Positions 44,949 to 53,195 of a stretch of 64,000 bases of DNA are shown here, piece by piece. The translations under genes and the position numbers were made by a program. Location of the stretch: contig NZ_VDMS01000001.1 of the NCBI RefSeq assembly GCF_006346395.1, positions 868,001 through 932,000 of the forward strand, in the 5' to 3' direction. A model generated the notes under the pieces. It was not told the origin of the DNA, made no database searches, and saw only the letters and a program-made list of their open reading frames with translations. The stretch comes from Nocardioides plantarum (GTDB lineage Bacteria; Actinomycetota; Actinomycetes; Propionibacteriales; Nocardioidaceae). The first letter of the stretch is position 1. Each line of letters opens with the position of its first letter.

Positions 44949-46631
44949 TCAGAGGTGTCGGGGCAGCCGGATCGTCACGGTGGTGCCGTGCCCGGGGTCG
45001 CTGGCGACGTCGACCGTCGCGTGGTGGGCCCGGCAGATGTCGCGCACCAGCCCCAACCCGATGCCGATGCCCTGGACCGCCTGGTCGCGGGCGTGCTCCG
45101 CGCGCCAGAAGGGGTCGAAGACCTGATCGACCTCGTCGGCGGTCATCCCGACGCCGGAGTCGGTCACGGTGATCAGCACGTGGTCCTCGTGCCCGGTGAC
45201 GCCGAGGGTGACGGTCCCCGGCGACGAGGTGTACTTCACGGCGTTGGAGACCAGGTTCTCGAGCACCTGCTCGATCTTCGGCGCATCGACGGTGGCCCAC
45301 TCGGGCTGCGCGGCGTCGAGCCGCAGGCTCAGCACGGCCGACTGGGCCTGGGCGGCGAAGGTGCGGACCACCCCCTCGGCCAGGCCGGAGATGTCGGTCG
45401 GGGCCGGCGAGAGGTCCCGGCGCTGCTCGGCGGTGTCGAGGAGCTCCTGGATCCGCAGCTCGAGGTTGCGCGCGGCCTTGCGGATGCGGTCGAGGGTTTC
45501 GACGACGAAGGACCCGCTCCGTGCCCCGGGACCGGCCACCGACTGCCCCGTGAGGCCTGCAGGAACGCCGTCTCCGAGCTCCTCGGTCAGCAGCTCGAGG
45601 TAGCCGACGATCGCGGTGAGCGGGGTCCGCAGCTCGTGGGAGACCGTGGTGATGAACTCCTCCTTGGTCCGCAACGAGCGGGCCAGGTCGGTGACGTTGT
45701 AGGCGACGATGAGGGTGCCCCAGGCGGTGCCGTCGGAGCGCCGGACCGTCTTGGCGTTGGCGATGATCGCGATCTGGTGCCCGAGGGGCCCGATCCACTC
45801 CATCTCGTGGTTCTCCAGGTCGCCACGCAGCGCCCGCGGCACGATCTGGTCCTCGAACGGGATGACGGTCTTGTTGTCGGCGCGGCGGACGTGGTGCCCG
45901 GCGTACGGCGGCTCGTCGAGTCGGAAGCCGGCCGCGGCCACGGCCGCCTCGGCGAGGGAGTTGGCCATCACCAGGCGCTCCTCGGTGTCGTAGAAGGCCA
46001 GGGCCACCTCGACGGACTCGAAGAGGGTGCGCGACAGCAGGGCGCTGTCGCGCGCCTGCCGCAGCGAGTCCTGCAGCTCCTTGTTGGCCTCGCTCAGGCG
46101 CCGCTGGCTCGCCTCGAGCTGCCGGGCGGCCTCACCGACCGCGACGGACAGCCCGGTGATCAGGACGGGCAGGGTGACGACCCGGGCGATGTCGATCGAG
46201 CTCGAGGGGGCGGGCCCGTGGACGAGGATAGGGAGCAGCGTGATGAAGAACGAACCCGCCACCGCGACCAGGATCACCCAGCGGCGGAAGGCGTAGGCGA
46301 GCCAGATCACCGGGAACACCGCCAGGATCCCCACCGAGGGCAGGTCATCCACGTAGGCCAGGCGCATGAGCGCCACCCCGACGATGTCGGCCACCGCGAG
46401 CGTCATCATCGACCCGGTCGTCCGCCACCGCCACGGCAGCGCCAGGAAGAGGCAGCTCACGACGAGGATCACCCCGATCCCGGCCACCGCCTCCGCCGAT
46501 CTCGCCCTCTCCGGGATGGCCCACAGACTCTCGCCGGTGACGAACAACGACCCGACCAGCAACGGGAACTGCGCACGCAGGAAGGCCCGCCGACGGCCGC
46601 CCAGCTTCTGCGTCGTCTCGTAGACCGGCAT
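44949..46631 (-). CDS. PAS-containing membrane sensor histidine kinase
   Basis: A 560-residue kinase. About six membrane helices lie within residues 20-170 (LLVGSLFVTG, GIGVILVVSCLFLALPW, MMTLAVADIVGVALM, VGILAVFPVIWLAYAF and VILVAVAGSFFITLLPILV). A helix (165-200) and a PAS domain (about 205-315) follow. HisKA carries phospho-acceptor His332 (TTVSHELRTPLTAIVGYL), and the HATPase shows NLVSNAVKYTSS, DSGVGMTADEVDQVFDPFWR and GIGIGLGLVRDICRAH. No response regulator is adjacent. Its domain order resembles that of the frameshifted kinase at 40996. Confidence 0.88.
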   Translation of the reverse strand: MPVYETTQKLGGRRRAFLRAQFPLLVGSLFVTGESLWAIPERARSAEAVAGIGVILVVSCLFLALPWRWRTTGSMMTLAVADIVGVALMRLAYVDDLPSVGILAVFPVIWLAYAFRRWVILVAVAGSFFITLLPILVHGPAPSSSIDIARVVTLPVLITGLSVAVGEAARQLEASQRRLSEANKELQDSLRQARDSALLSRTLFESVEVALAFYDTEERLVMANSLAEAAVAAAGFRLDEPPYAGHHVRRADNKTVIPFEDQIVPRALRGDLENHEMEWIGPLGHQIAIIANAKTVRRSDGTAWGTLIVAYNVTDLARSLRTKEEFITTVSHELRTPLTAIVGYLELLTEELGDGVPAGLTGQSVAGPGARSGSFVVETLDRIRKAARNLELRIQELLDTAEQRRDLSPAPTDISGLAEGVVRTFAAQAQSAVLSLRLDAAQPEWATVDAPKIEQVLENLVSNAVKYTSSPGTVTLGVTGHEDHVLITVTDSGVGMTADEVDQVFDPFWRAEHARDQAVQGIGIGLGLVRDICRAHHATVDVASDPGHGTTVTIRLPRHL

Positions 46632-46750
46632 GGCGCCACTCCTCACAGACGCACCACGCCAGACCGGCTCAGTCGGCCGAGGTTGCGTCGATCAGTCCTC
46701 GTGCTAGCGGGCAGCGGCGTCCTGGGGCAGCGGCGACGCAGCCCGCCGAC

Positions 46751-47020
46751 TCAGGGAGCGGCCTGGATGGTGGGCCCGGTCTCAGCCGCCTTCTCCTTGA
46801 CAGCACCAACGGCCTCGGAGGCCTTCTCCTTGGCGGTCTCGGCGACGGTGACGGCCACCTCGCCCGCCTTCTCCTTCACGGCCCCGGCGGCGGCCTGGAC
46901 CTGGGGGTTCTCCGCGACCTTCTGGGCGCTGGCGCGGATCTGCTCGTAGCGGTCGCGACCTGCCTTGGCGCCGACGACGTAGCCGGCAGCGAACGCCGCG
47001 GCGAGGGTGAGCTTGGACAT
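46751..47020 (-). CDS. YtxH-like small protein with helical repeats
   Basis: An 89-residue protein: a hydrophobic N-terminus with glycine zipper (LAAAFAAGYVVGAKAGRDRY) and a long amphipathic helix. The helix is built of near-repeats of VKEKAGEVAVTVAETAKEKA, similar to LEA or YtxH stress proteins. AGGAGG lies about 6 nt upstream of the ATG. It lies downstream of the GroES-like gene on the same strand. A general stress or membrane-associated role is inferred. Confidence 0.7.
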   Translation of the reverse strand: MSKLTLAAAFAAGYVVGAKAGRDRYEQIRASAQKVAENPQVQAAAGAVKEKAGEVAVTVAETAKEKASEAVGAVKEKAAETGPTIQAAP

Positions 47021-47108
47021 GGCGGACCTCCTGGATCGATGTGTCCCCCTGTCTAGCAACAAGACCCACCCGCCGGTTCACGCCGCGGGGTGGAGGGGAG
47101 CGCAGCGC

Positions 47109-47432
47109 TCAGAGGTAGAGGCCGGCCGACTCGTCGGCGAGGCGGTCGGCGGCCACGGCGTGCACGTCGCGCTCGCGCATCACGACGTAGGTCTCGCCGT
47201 GCACCTCGACCTCGGACTTGTCGTCGGGGTCGAACAGCACCCGGTCGCCCACCTCGACGGAGCGCGCGTGGGGGCCGACCGCGGCGACGACGGCCCAGGC
47301 CAGGCGCCGGGCACCCATGGCCGCGGTCGCGGGGATCACGATGCCTCCGGAGGAGCGCCGCTCCCCCGCCTCGTCGTCGAGCTCGCACAGGATGCGGTCG
47401 TGCAGCATCTTGATCGGCAGCTTGTCGGCCAT
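47109..47432 (-). CDS. GroES-like co-chaperonin paralogue
   Basis: A 107-residue Cpn10-fold protein: PIKMLHDRILCELDDEAGERRSSGGIVIP matches the GroES mobile-loop region at residues 5-33 (loop GERRSSGGIVIP), and DRVLFDPDDKSEVEVHGETYVVMRERDVHAV matches the C-terminal barrel at 62-92. The insert MGARRLAWAVVAAVG replaces the usual AKEKPQEGEVVAVG-type loop. No groEL is adjacent. It is probably not the housekeeping groES and may serve as an accessory co-chaperonin. Confidence 0.8.
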   Translation of the reverse strand: MADKLPIKMLHDRILCELDDEAGERRSSGGIVIPATAAMGARRLAWAVVAAVGPHARSVEVGDRVLFDPDDKSEVEVHGETYVVMRERDVHAVAADRLADESAGLYL

Positions 47433-47453
47433 CTCAGCGCGCCGGACGGGTGC

Positions 47454-47702
47454 TCAGCGGGTGACGCGGCGGAGCACGACGAGGAGCACGACCGCGCCGA
47501 CGACACCGCCGACGGTCTTGAGGATGTTGTCGGTGCGTGGCTCGCCGGTGACGGCGTCGACGTAGTGGCCCTTGATCTGGGCGACCTCGCGGCTCACGAT
47601 CGTCTTGGGGCTCGACCGGTAGAGGAGCTGGTCGATCGTCGTCGCCAGACGCTCACGGGTCTCCGCGATCTCGCGCTCGAGGTCGGCCAGTTCGTCACTC
47701 AC
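47454..47702 (-). CDS. DUF3618 family small membrane protein
   Basis: An 82-residue protein: an N-terminal charged helix (LADLEREIAETRERLATTIDQLLYR) followed by a C-terminal membrane helix (ILKTVGGVVGAVVLLVVLRRV). The DUF3618 signature is ETRERLATTIDQL. Its GTG overlaps the cbiO stop (GTGA). A TACCCT hexamer 6 nt upstream could also give its own transcript. Function is unknown, and relatives sit with phage-shock or membrane-stress genes. Confidence 0.8.
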   Translation of the reverse strand: MSDELADLEREIAETRERLATTIDQLLYRSSPKTIVSREVAQIKGHYVDAVTGEPRTDNILKTVGGVVGAVVLLVVLRRVTR

Positions 47703-48496
47703 CCGGGAAGGGTATCCGAGCCCGGGGTCCGCGGGGAGACCGGGAGCAGCGCCCGGTCGATGGTGCGGGGGTCGAAGCCGAACGGCAGCTCGAGCCGGTG
47801 GGCCCGCATCAGGTCGTCGTCGGTCAGGACGTCGTACGTCGACCCGTCGGCCACCACGTGCCCGCCGCTGAGCACCACGGCACGCGGGCAGAGCTCGAGG
47901 GCGTAGGGCAGGTCGTGGGTCACCATCAGCACGGTGACGTCGAGGGAGCGCAGGATGTCGGCGAGCTCGCGGCGCGAGGCCGGGTCGAGGTTGGACGACG
48001 GCTCGTCGAGCACCAGGATCTCGGGCTCCATCGCCAGCACCGTCGCCACGGCCACCCGGCGGCGCTGCCCGAACGACAGGTGGTGCGGCGGGCGGTCGGC
48101 GTAGTCGGCCATGCCCACCTGCTCCAGCGCCGCCATCACCCGGGTGTCGAGCGCGGCCCCGGAGAGTCCGAGGTTGGCCGGACCGAAGCCCACGTCAGCG
48201 CGCACCGAGCCCATGAAGAGCTGGTCGTCGGGGTCCTGGAAGACGATGCCGACGCGGCGGCGGATCTCGGGGAGGTGCTGCTTCTCGACCGGCAGCCCGC
48301 TCACGGTGACCGAGCCGGCCCCCGCGGCGAGGATGCCGTTGAGGTGCAGCACCAGCGTGGTCTTGCCGGCACCGTTGGGCCCGAGCATCGCGACCCGCTC
48401 GCCGGCGTGGACGTGGAGGTCGACGCCGAAGAGCGCCTGATGGCCGTCGGGGTAGGCGTAGGCGAGGCCGCGGACGTCGAGGACGGGGGTGCTCAC
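47699..48496 (-). CDS. cbiO: Energy-coupling-factor ATPase of a nickel/cobalt importer
   Basis: A 265-residue ABC ATPase of the CbiO/NikO type that powers group I ECF metal import. Walker A GPNGAGKTT, Q-loop FQDPDDQLF, signature LSFGQRRRVAVA, Walker B ILVLDEPSSNLDP and H-loop VTHDL are all intact. It is fourth in the M-N-Q-O order, 18 bp after cbiQ. The metal is more likely nickel because of the Nur-like operator upstream of cbiM. Confidence 0.92.
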   Translation of the reverse strand: MSTPVLDVRGLAYAYPDGHQALFGVDLHVHAGERVAMLGPNGAGKTTLVLHLNGILAAGAGSVTVSGLPVEKQHLPEIRRRVGIVFQDPDDQLFMGSVRADVGFGPANLGLSGAALDTRVMAALEQVGMADYADRPPHHLSFGQRRRVAVATVLAMEPEILVLDEPSSNLDPASRRELADILRSLDVTVLMVTHDLPYALELCPRAVVLSGGHVVADGSTYDVLTDDDLMRAHRLELPFGFDPRTIDRALLPVSPRTPGSDTLPG

Positions 48497-48514
48497 GGGC
48501 GGCTCACTGGATCC

Positions 48515-49183
48515 TCACTGGGGCAGCTTGCCGGTGTAGCCGCGCGACAGCATCGCCAGGTGGACCCGCTCACCGCGCTCGTAGCTGCGGATGAACAGCG
48601 CGCCGAACGACTTCGCCAGGACCGGCCAGTGGCGCGGGTCGCTCGCGGTGAAGCCGCGCGACTCGCGGGCCACCTTCATCCGGCGCAGCTCGTCGGTGAC
48701 GACCTCGAGGTAGCGGATCATGAAGCCCATGATCTGCACCAGCAGGGCGGGCATCCGCAGCCGGGTCAGTCCCTGCAGCAGCGCCTGCGGCTCGGTGGTG
48801 GCCGCCAGCGTCACGCTCGCCATCACGCCGAGGGTCGCCGTGGCCAGCAGCTTGGCGCCCGCGTGCGACCCCGACTCGCTCACCGACAGCCCCAGGACGT
48901 CGGTGCGCGGACCGGTCGCGACGAACGGCAGCAGCACCGCGAAGAAGACGATCGGGACCTCGACGACCATCCGCTTGAGCACGTACGCCGGGGGCACCCG
49001 GCTCAGGCCGATCACGACGAGCAGCAGCCCGAGGTAGGCGGCGTACGCCGGCCACCAGCCGCGCGGGGTCGCGACGACGACGAGCATGAACACCACCAGC
49101 GCGACCAGCTTGAGGTGGGCCGGAGCCCGGTGGACCGGGGAGTGCGCGTGGAAGTGCAGCTGGTGGCCGTGGGCGGCGCCCAT
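48515..49183 (-). CDS. cbiQ: ECF transmembrane component CbiQ/NikQ
   Basis: A 222-residue T-component with about five membrane helices that couples ATP hydrolysis to the substrate-binding subunit. The two Ala-Arg-Gly-type coupling motifs are VARESRGFTAS and MLSRGYTGKLPQ near the C-terminus. The N-terminus is His-rich (MGAAHGHQLHFHAHSPVHR), which could bind metal. It starts 12 bp after the PDGLE gene stop. Confidence 0.9.
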   Translation of the reverse strand: MGAAHGHQLHFHAHSPVHRAPAHLKLVALVVFMLVVVATPRGWWPAYAAYLGLLLVVIGLSRVPPAYVLKRMVVEVPIVFFAVLLPFVATGPRTDVLGLSVSESGSHAGAKLLATATLGVMASVTLAATTEPQALLQGLTRLRMPALLVQIMGFMIRYLEVVTDELRRMKVARESRGFTASDPRHWPVLAKSFGALFIRSYERGERVHLAMLSRGYTGKLPQ

Positions 49184-49195
49184 CAGACGGCCATT

Positions 49196-49570
49196 TCAGA
49201 CGGTCGTGTCCACGGGGGCCGACGCGTCGTCGTCGACGCCACCGTCGCCGTGACGGCGGCGCAGCGCGAGGGTGAGCCCACCGGCCAGGGCGAGCACGAC
49301 GACGACCCCGACGACGCCGGCGAGGCCGCCGCTGAGCCGGTCGTCGTCGACGAACGAGGCGCCGTAGCCCGCGAACGGGCCGTCCTCGGTGCCGTGGGTC
49401 TCGGCGGTCGCGGCGAAGCCCTTGTCCTCGGAGACCTTGGTCAGGCCGTCGGGGGTGCTGGCGGCGTAGAAGCTGACGACGCCCGCGAGCACCAGCGCCA
49501 CGACGAGGATCGCGAGGGCGACGGCCCGGTTGGAGACCCGGCGGCCACCGGCCGGCACGGGGGCGCTCAT
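49196..49570 (-). CDS. PDGLE-domain subunit (CbiN/NikN-like)
   Basis: A 124-residue protein with two membrane helices (about 15-35 and 84-103) around an external loop containing STPDGLTKVSEDKGF. That segment is the PDGLE motif of small ECF metal-transporter subunits, which assists substrate capture by CbiM. A Val/Ala/Gly-rich second helix and an acidic cytoplasmic tail (DGGVDDDASAPVD) follow. The ATG overlaps the cbiM stop (ATGA). Confidence 0.85.
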   Translation of the reverse strand: MSAPVPAGGRRVSNRAVALAILVVALVLAGVVSFYAASTPDGLTKVSEDKGFAATAETHGTEDGPFAGYGASFVDDDRLSGGLAGVVGVVVVLALAGGLTLALRRRHGDGGVDDDASAPVDTTV

Positions 49571-50259
49571 GCCGCGACCCCGGCCGTGCGGACCTCGAGC
49601 GTGCGCTGTCGGAGCACCGACCGGGCGCCGTAGACCAGGTCGGGGCGCACGGCGATGATGCTGCCGACGGCCAGGAAGGTGATGACGCCCTCGCCGATGC
49701 CGATGAGCACGTGGACCCCGATCATCGCGCCGGCCAGGTTGCCGATCGGGATGTCGGCGGTGCCGCCGACGGCGTAGAGGCCCACGAAGAGCAGTGCGGC
49801 GACGGGCACGCTGACCAGCGCACCGACGCCCGCGGCGATCGGGACCATCGCGATCCGCTTCGGCAGCACCGCGACGAGGCCGCGGAAGACGAACCAGCCG
49901 ACGACGACGGTGGTGACCCCCATCAGCACGATGTTGGTGCCGAGCGCGGTGATGCCGCCGTCGGCGAACAGCAGGCACTGGACCAGGAAGACGACGCTGG
50001 TGGCCAGCACCCCGGTCCACGGTCCGACCAGCACCGCGGCGATCGCCCCGCCCATCAGGTGGCCGCTGGTGCCGGAGGCCACCGGGAAGTTGAGCATCTG
50101 GGTGGCGAAGATGAACGCCGCGACCAGGCCGGCGAGCGGCGCGGTGCGGTCGTCGAGCTCACCCCGGGCCTTGCGCAGCGACACGCCGACCGCCACGGCG
50201 GCGACCGCTGCGGTGGCGATCGACGTCGGCGCGTCGAGGAATCCGTCGGGTACGTGCAT
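49567..50259 (-). CDS. cbiM: Nickel/cobalt ECF substrate-binding membrane protein CbiM
   Basis: A 230-residue protein with about seven membrane helices. The start was fixed at the ATG giving MHVPDGFLDAP because Met1-His2 form part of the metal site in CbiM/NikM, so the GTG three codons upstream would destroy it. Also seen are the conserved motifs MLNFPVASGTSGHLMGGA and VFLVQCLLFADGGITALGTN. It leads the cbiM-N-Q-O operon. A Nur-like box sits about 110 bp upstream. Confidence 0.93.
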   Translation of the reverse strand: MHVPDGFLDAPTSIATAAVAAVAVGVSLRKARGELDDRTAPLAGLVAAFIFATQMLNFPVASGTSGHLMGGAIAAVLVGPWTGVLATSVVFLVQCLLFADGGITALGTNIVLMGVTTVVVGWFVFRGLVAVLPKRIAMVPIAAGVGALVSVPVAALLFVGLYAVGGTADIPIGNLAGAMIGVHVLIGIGEGVITFLAVGSIIAVRPDLVYGARSVLRQRTLEVRTAGVAA

Positions 50260-50367
50260 GGGGTCCACTCCGTCGTCAGGTGGGTCGTCAAGTGGTCGTC
50301 AGGTGGGTCTGCAGGCGCGCGCGCCGCTCAGTAGGTTGAACGTGGCTCGCGCACTCACTCTAGGTTG

Positions 50368-50384
50368 CTGCAATCGACTTGCAA
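50368..50384. promoter_or_regulatory. Nur-like nickel-responsive operator
   Basis: Plus strand CTGCAA-TCGAC-TTGCAA, or minus strand TTGCAA-GTCGA-TTGCAG. This matches the Streptomyces Nur box TTGCAA-N5-TTGCAA in 11 of 12 positions, with flanking dyad symmetry GTTGC...GCAAC. It lies between cbiM and bcp, 30 bp before the bcp start, so a Fur-family nickel regulator could control either or both. Confidence 0.7.
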
Positions 50385-50413
50385 CAGCGACCCTCTCCGG
50401 ATTGGAGCACCCC

Positions 50414-50908
50414 ATGACCGGCACCACCGACCGCCTGACGCCCGGCGACACCGCACCGGCCTTCACCCTCACCGACGACACCGGCGCCCAGGTGTCCCTC
50501 GCCGACCTCACCGGCAGCGGGCCGGACGGGTCGCGGGTCGTCGTCTACTTCTACCCGGCCGCGATGACGCCGGGCTGCACCAAGCAGGCCTGCGACTTCA
50601 GCGACTCCCTCGACTCGCTGCGGGGCGCCGGTCTCACCGTCGTCGGCATCTCCCCCGACAAGCCCGAGAAGCTCGCGAAGTTCCGCGAGAAGGAGGGCCT
50701 GACCATCCGGCTGCTGTCGGACCCCGACAGGACCGTCATGCAGCAGTGGGCGGCGTACGGCGAGAAGACGATGTACGGCAAGACGGTGCAGGGCGTCATC
50801 CGCTCCACCTTCGTCGTCGACGCCGACGGCAAGGTCGAGGTCGCGCAGTACAACGTCAAGGCCACCGGCCACGTCGCCAAGCTGCGCCGCGACCTGGGAC
50901 TCGACTGA
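50414..50908 (+). CDS. bcp: Thioredoxin-dependent peroxiredoxin (BCP/PrxQ)
   Basis: A 164-residue peroxiredoxin that reduces hydrogen and organic peroxides. The peroxidatic and resolving cysteines are in PAAMTPGCTKQACDF (Cys-x4-Cys, PrxQ-type). The canonical arrangement is preserved with the Thr/Arg contacts (GVIRSTFVVDADG). The ATG is preceded by GGAG at a spacing of 7 nt. It lies divergent from the nickel transporter, sharing the Nur-like box. Nickel-dependent control of oxidative defence is known for Nur in Streptomyces. Confidence 0.93.
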   Translation: MTGTTDRLTPGDTAPAFTLTDDTGAQVSLADLTGSGPDGSRVVVYFYPAAMTPGCTKQACDFSDSLDSLRGAGLTVVGISPDKPEKLAKFREKEGLTIRLLSDPDRTVMQQWAAYGEKTMYGKTVQGVIRSTFVVDADGKVEVAQYNVKATGHVAKLRRDLGLD

Positions 50909-50968
50909 GAGGTAGGTGCTCCTGGCGCTCAGGTGCGACGAGCCAGGACGGGTCGTGGGCCCGTCGAG

Positions 50969-51050
50969 TGCCGAAGAGGGGACTCGAACCCCTACGCCCG
51001 AAGGCACAGGTACCTAAAACCTGCGTGTCTACCAGTTCCACCACTCCGGC
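50969..51050 (-). tRNA. tRNA-Leu (UAG)
   Basis: A class II tRNA on the minus strand: acceptor GCCGGAG/CTTCGGC, anticodon stem CAGGT/ACCTG around TTTAGGT (anticodon UAG), a variable arm (GTGCCTTCGGGCGT region) and T loop TTCGAGT. The discriminator is A. CCA is not encoded. Confidence 0.95.
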
Positions 51051-51126
51051 GAGTGCGGGTCGATTGTGCCAGTCGGCGTCGGTCGAGCCCGAGGTCGCCG
51101 CGTGCGTCGTGCCCGGCGTACGTCGC

Positions 51127-51768
51127 TCAGACCGGGCGGGGCGAGGCGGGGCCGTTCACGAGGAGGGCCAGCACCCGACCCATCAAGTCCGCCGGCACGT
51201 CGTCCGGCGCGATCATGCGCTCCACGGCCAGCCCGTTGACCAGCGCCATCAGCACGATCGCGAGGTCGGAGGCAGGCATGGACAAGGAGGTGCCGGATCT
51301 GGCCGCGCGCTCGCCGATGGCGTCGCTCACGGCGGCACGCAGCGACGCACGCTGCTCCCCGAAGGTGCCGCCGGGGTCCTGGGTGCGCACCGCGCGCTGC
51401 CAGAGCTCGAGGAAGAGCAGGTGCCAGTCACGCTGCTCGTCGCCGGCGGCGGTCAGCCGGTCCCCGAGCACCTGCGCGAGCACGGCCAGGTCGCGGGCGT
51501 CCTGGTCGACCTCGGCCACCGCCTCCAGGCCGAGGGTGAGGTAGGCCGAGGTGCGGTCCTCGACGAGGGCGCTGACCAGGGCCTGCTTGCTGTCGAAGTT
51601 GGAGTAGACCGCCCCCTTGGTGAAACCGGCGTCGGCCGCCACGTCGTCGAGGGTGGAGCCCTCGATGCCCCGGCGGGCGAAGACCCGGGCCGCAGCCTCG
51701 AGCAGGGCCCGCCGCACGTCGTCGCGAGGGGGGCGCCGGCGGGCGGGGGCGGGGGGACGCGCGGACAT
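51127..51768 (-). CDS. TetR-family regulator divergent to a P450
   Basis: A 213-residue TetR protein with an N-terminal arginine-rich extension (MSARPPAPARRRPPRDD). The helix-turn-helix DVRRALLEAAARVFARRG...LDDVAADAGFTKGAVYSNFDSK spans about residues 16-62, and a helical ligand domain follows. A TATCGT -10 box lies 6 nt before its ATG, overlapping the dyad operator at 51777, consistent with autorepression and control of the divergent P450. Confidence 0.9.
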   Translation of the reverse strand: MSARPPAPARRRPPRDDVRRALLEAAARVFARRGIEGSTLDDVAADAGFTKGAVYSNFDSKQALVSALVEDRTSAYLTLGLEAVAEVDQDARDLAVLAQVLGDRLTAAGDEQRDWHLLFLELWQRAVRTQDPGGTFGEQRASLRAAVSDAIGERAARSGTSLSMPASDLAIVLMALVNGLAVERMIAPDDVPADLMGRVLALLVNGPASPRPV

Positions 51769-51774
51769 GCCGCC

Positions 51775-51780
51775 ACGATA
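51775..51780 (-). promoter_or_regulatory. Leaderless -10 box of tetR at 51127
   Basis: TATCGT on the minus strand, 6 nt before the tetR ATG, partly inside the operator dyad. Confidence 0.5.
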
Positions 51781-51809
51781 CCCACGAGTACTGCATACTC
51801 AGGAGTATC
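51777..51809. promoter_or_regulatory. TetR operator dyad between tetR and P450
   Basis: A 33-bp dyad opening GATAC and closing GTATC, with internal half-sites GAGTA-CTGCA-TACTC. The 14-bp arms agree at 10 positions. A third half-site (GAGTA at 51803-51807) forms an overlapping TACTC-AG-GAGTA palindrome. Confidence 0.65.
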
Positions 51810-51833
51810 CACATCGATCTCCGAGGAGCGACC

Positions 51834-53195
51834 ATGGCCAGTGACACCGCGGCTCCCACCCCGCGCCCTCCTCTCGAGCGGCTCCGACAGGGTGCGCGGT
51901 GGGGCCTCAACCACGCCTTGCCCAAGTGGGTGATCGCCCGCGCGGCTCGTGCCGGCGACCTGCACGCCCGGCTCGTCGTGGCGTCCCGCACCTCCAGCGA
52001 CGTCCCCCTGGACCTCTTCGAGCAGATCCGGGTGGCGGGCCCGTTGCACAGGTCGACGTACTCGTTCGTCACCGCGAGCCACCCGACCGTGCGAGAGGTC
52101 CTGGCCAACCCCGACATGCGCGCCGGCGTGGACTTCGGCAGCGCCTCCGGACCGCTGGGCCGGCTGGGTCGCTGGTCCGCGGCCACAGCCCCGATCGGTC
52201 CGCTCACGCCGCCGTCCCTGCTGGTGACCGAGCCGCCCGACCACACCCGCATGCGCAAGCTCGTCACGCGGGTCTTCACGGTCAAGGCCGTGCAGGGTCT
52301 CCGCGAGCGCACCGAGCAGATCGCCGACGAGCTGCTCGACTCGCTCGCAGCACGGGCCCGCGCCGACGGCTCGAGCACCGACCCCGTCGACCTCGTCCCT
52401 GCCTACTGCGCACTGCTCCCGGTGACGGTGATCGCCGAGATCCTCGGAGTCCCCGAGGTCGACCGCGACAAGGTCCTGGAGTTCGGCTCCGGGGCGGCGC
52501 CGAGCCTCGATCTCGGGCTGTCCTGGCCGGAGTTCCGCTCGGTCGAGGACGCACTGTCCCGGTTCGAGGGTTGGCTGACGGCTCACCTCGAGCTCAAGCG
52601 CCGGGTGCCCGGGGACGACCTGCTGAGCAAGCTGGTCGCCGCTCGCGACGACGACGGTGTCGCCCTCACCGACTCCGAGCTGCGGGCCACGGCCGGCCTG
52701 GTGCTGGCGGCCGGCTTCGAGACCACCGTCAACCTGCTCAGCAACGGCATCGCCCTGCTCCACGACAACCCCGACCAGCTCGCGCTGCTGCGTCGCGAGC
52801 CCGGCCGGTGGCCGGCCGCGGTGGAGGAGGTGCTGCGGCTCGACCCGCCCGTCCTCCTCACCGGCCGCACCGCCGTGCGCGACACCGAGGTCTCCGGGGT
52901 CCGGGTCCCGCGGGGCGGGGTCGTCACCGCCCTGCTCGCCGGCGCCAACCGCGACCCGGACGTCTTCGCCGACCCCGGGACCTTCGACGTCAGCCGGAGC
53001 AACGCCAACGAGCACCTCTCCTTCTCCGGGGGCCGACACTTCTGCCTCGGAGCCGCTCTGGCGCGCATGGAGGGCGAGGTGGGCCTGCGCCGTCTCTTCG
53101 ACCGGTACCCCGACCTGCGGCTCCAGCCCGGTGCCCGACGCCGCGACACCCGCATCCTGCGCGGCTTCGAGACACTGCCGGCCACGCTCTCCTAG
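51834..53195 (+). CDS. Cytochrome P450 (orphan, TetR-controlled)
   Basis: A 453-residue P450. The heme ligand is Cys404 in FSGGRHFCLGAALARME, with the I-helix LVLAAGFETTVNLLSNG (canonical AGFETT oxygen-activation motif) and ExxR EEVLRLDPPVLLTGR. The N-terminus carries a 40-residue basic/helical extension (LRQGARWGLNHALPKWVIARAARAG) that is longer than in most soluble P450s. No ferredoxin is adjacent, so it would borrow redox partners. Sequence style is close to CYP140/CYP125-like mycobacterial enzymes, without assignment. GAGGAG lies 7 nt upstream of the ATG. Confidence 0.9.
   Translation: MASDTAAPTPRPPLERLRQGARWGLNHALPKWVIARAARAGDLHARLVVASRTSSDVPLDLFEQIRVAGPLHRSTYSFVTASHPTVREVLANPDMRAGVDFGSASGPLGRLGRWSAATAPIGPLTPPSLLVTEPPDHTRMRKLVTRVFTVKAVQGLRERTEQIADELLDSLAARARADGSSTDPVDLVPAYCALLPVTVIAEILGVPEVDRDKVLEFGSGAAPSLDLGLSWPEFRSVEDALSRFEGWLTAHLELKRRVPGDDLLSKLVAARDDDGVALTDSELRATAGLVLAAGFETTVNLLSNGIALLHDNPDQLALLRREPGRWPAAVEEVLRLDPPVLLTGRTAVRDTEVSGVRVPRGGVVTALLAGANRDPDVFADPGTFDVSRSNANEHLSFSGGRHFCLGAALARMEGEVGLRRLFDRYPDLRLQPGARRRDTRILRGFETLPATLS

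Noticed and set aside
50260..50367. Cobalamin riboswitch upstream of cbiM
   Set aside because: The leader is only about 110 bp and lacks a convincing B12 box. A loose AGCCACG was the only resemblance.
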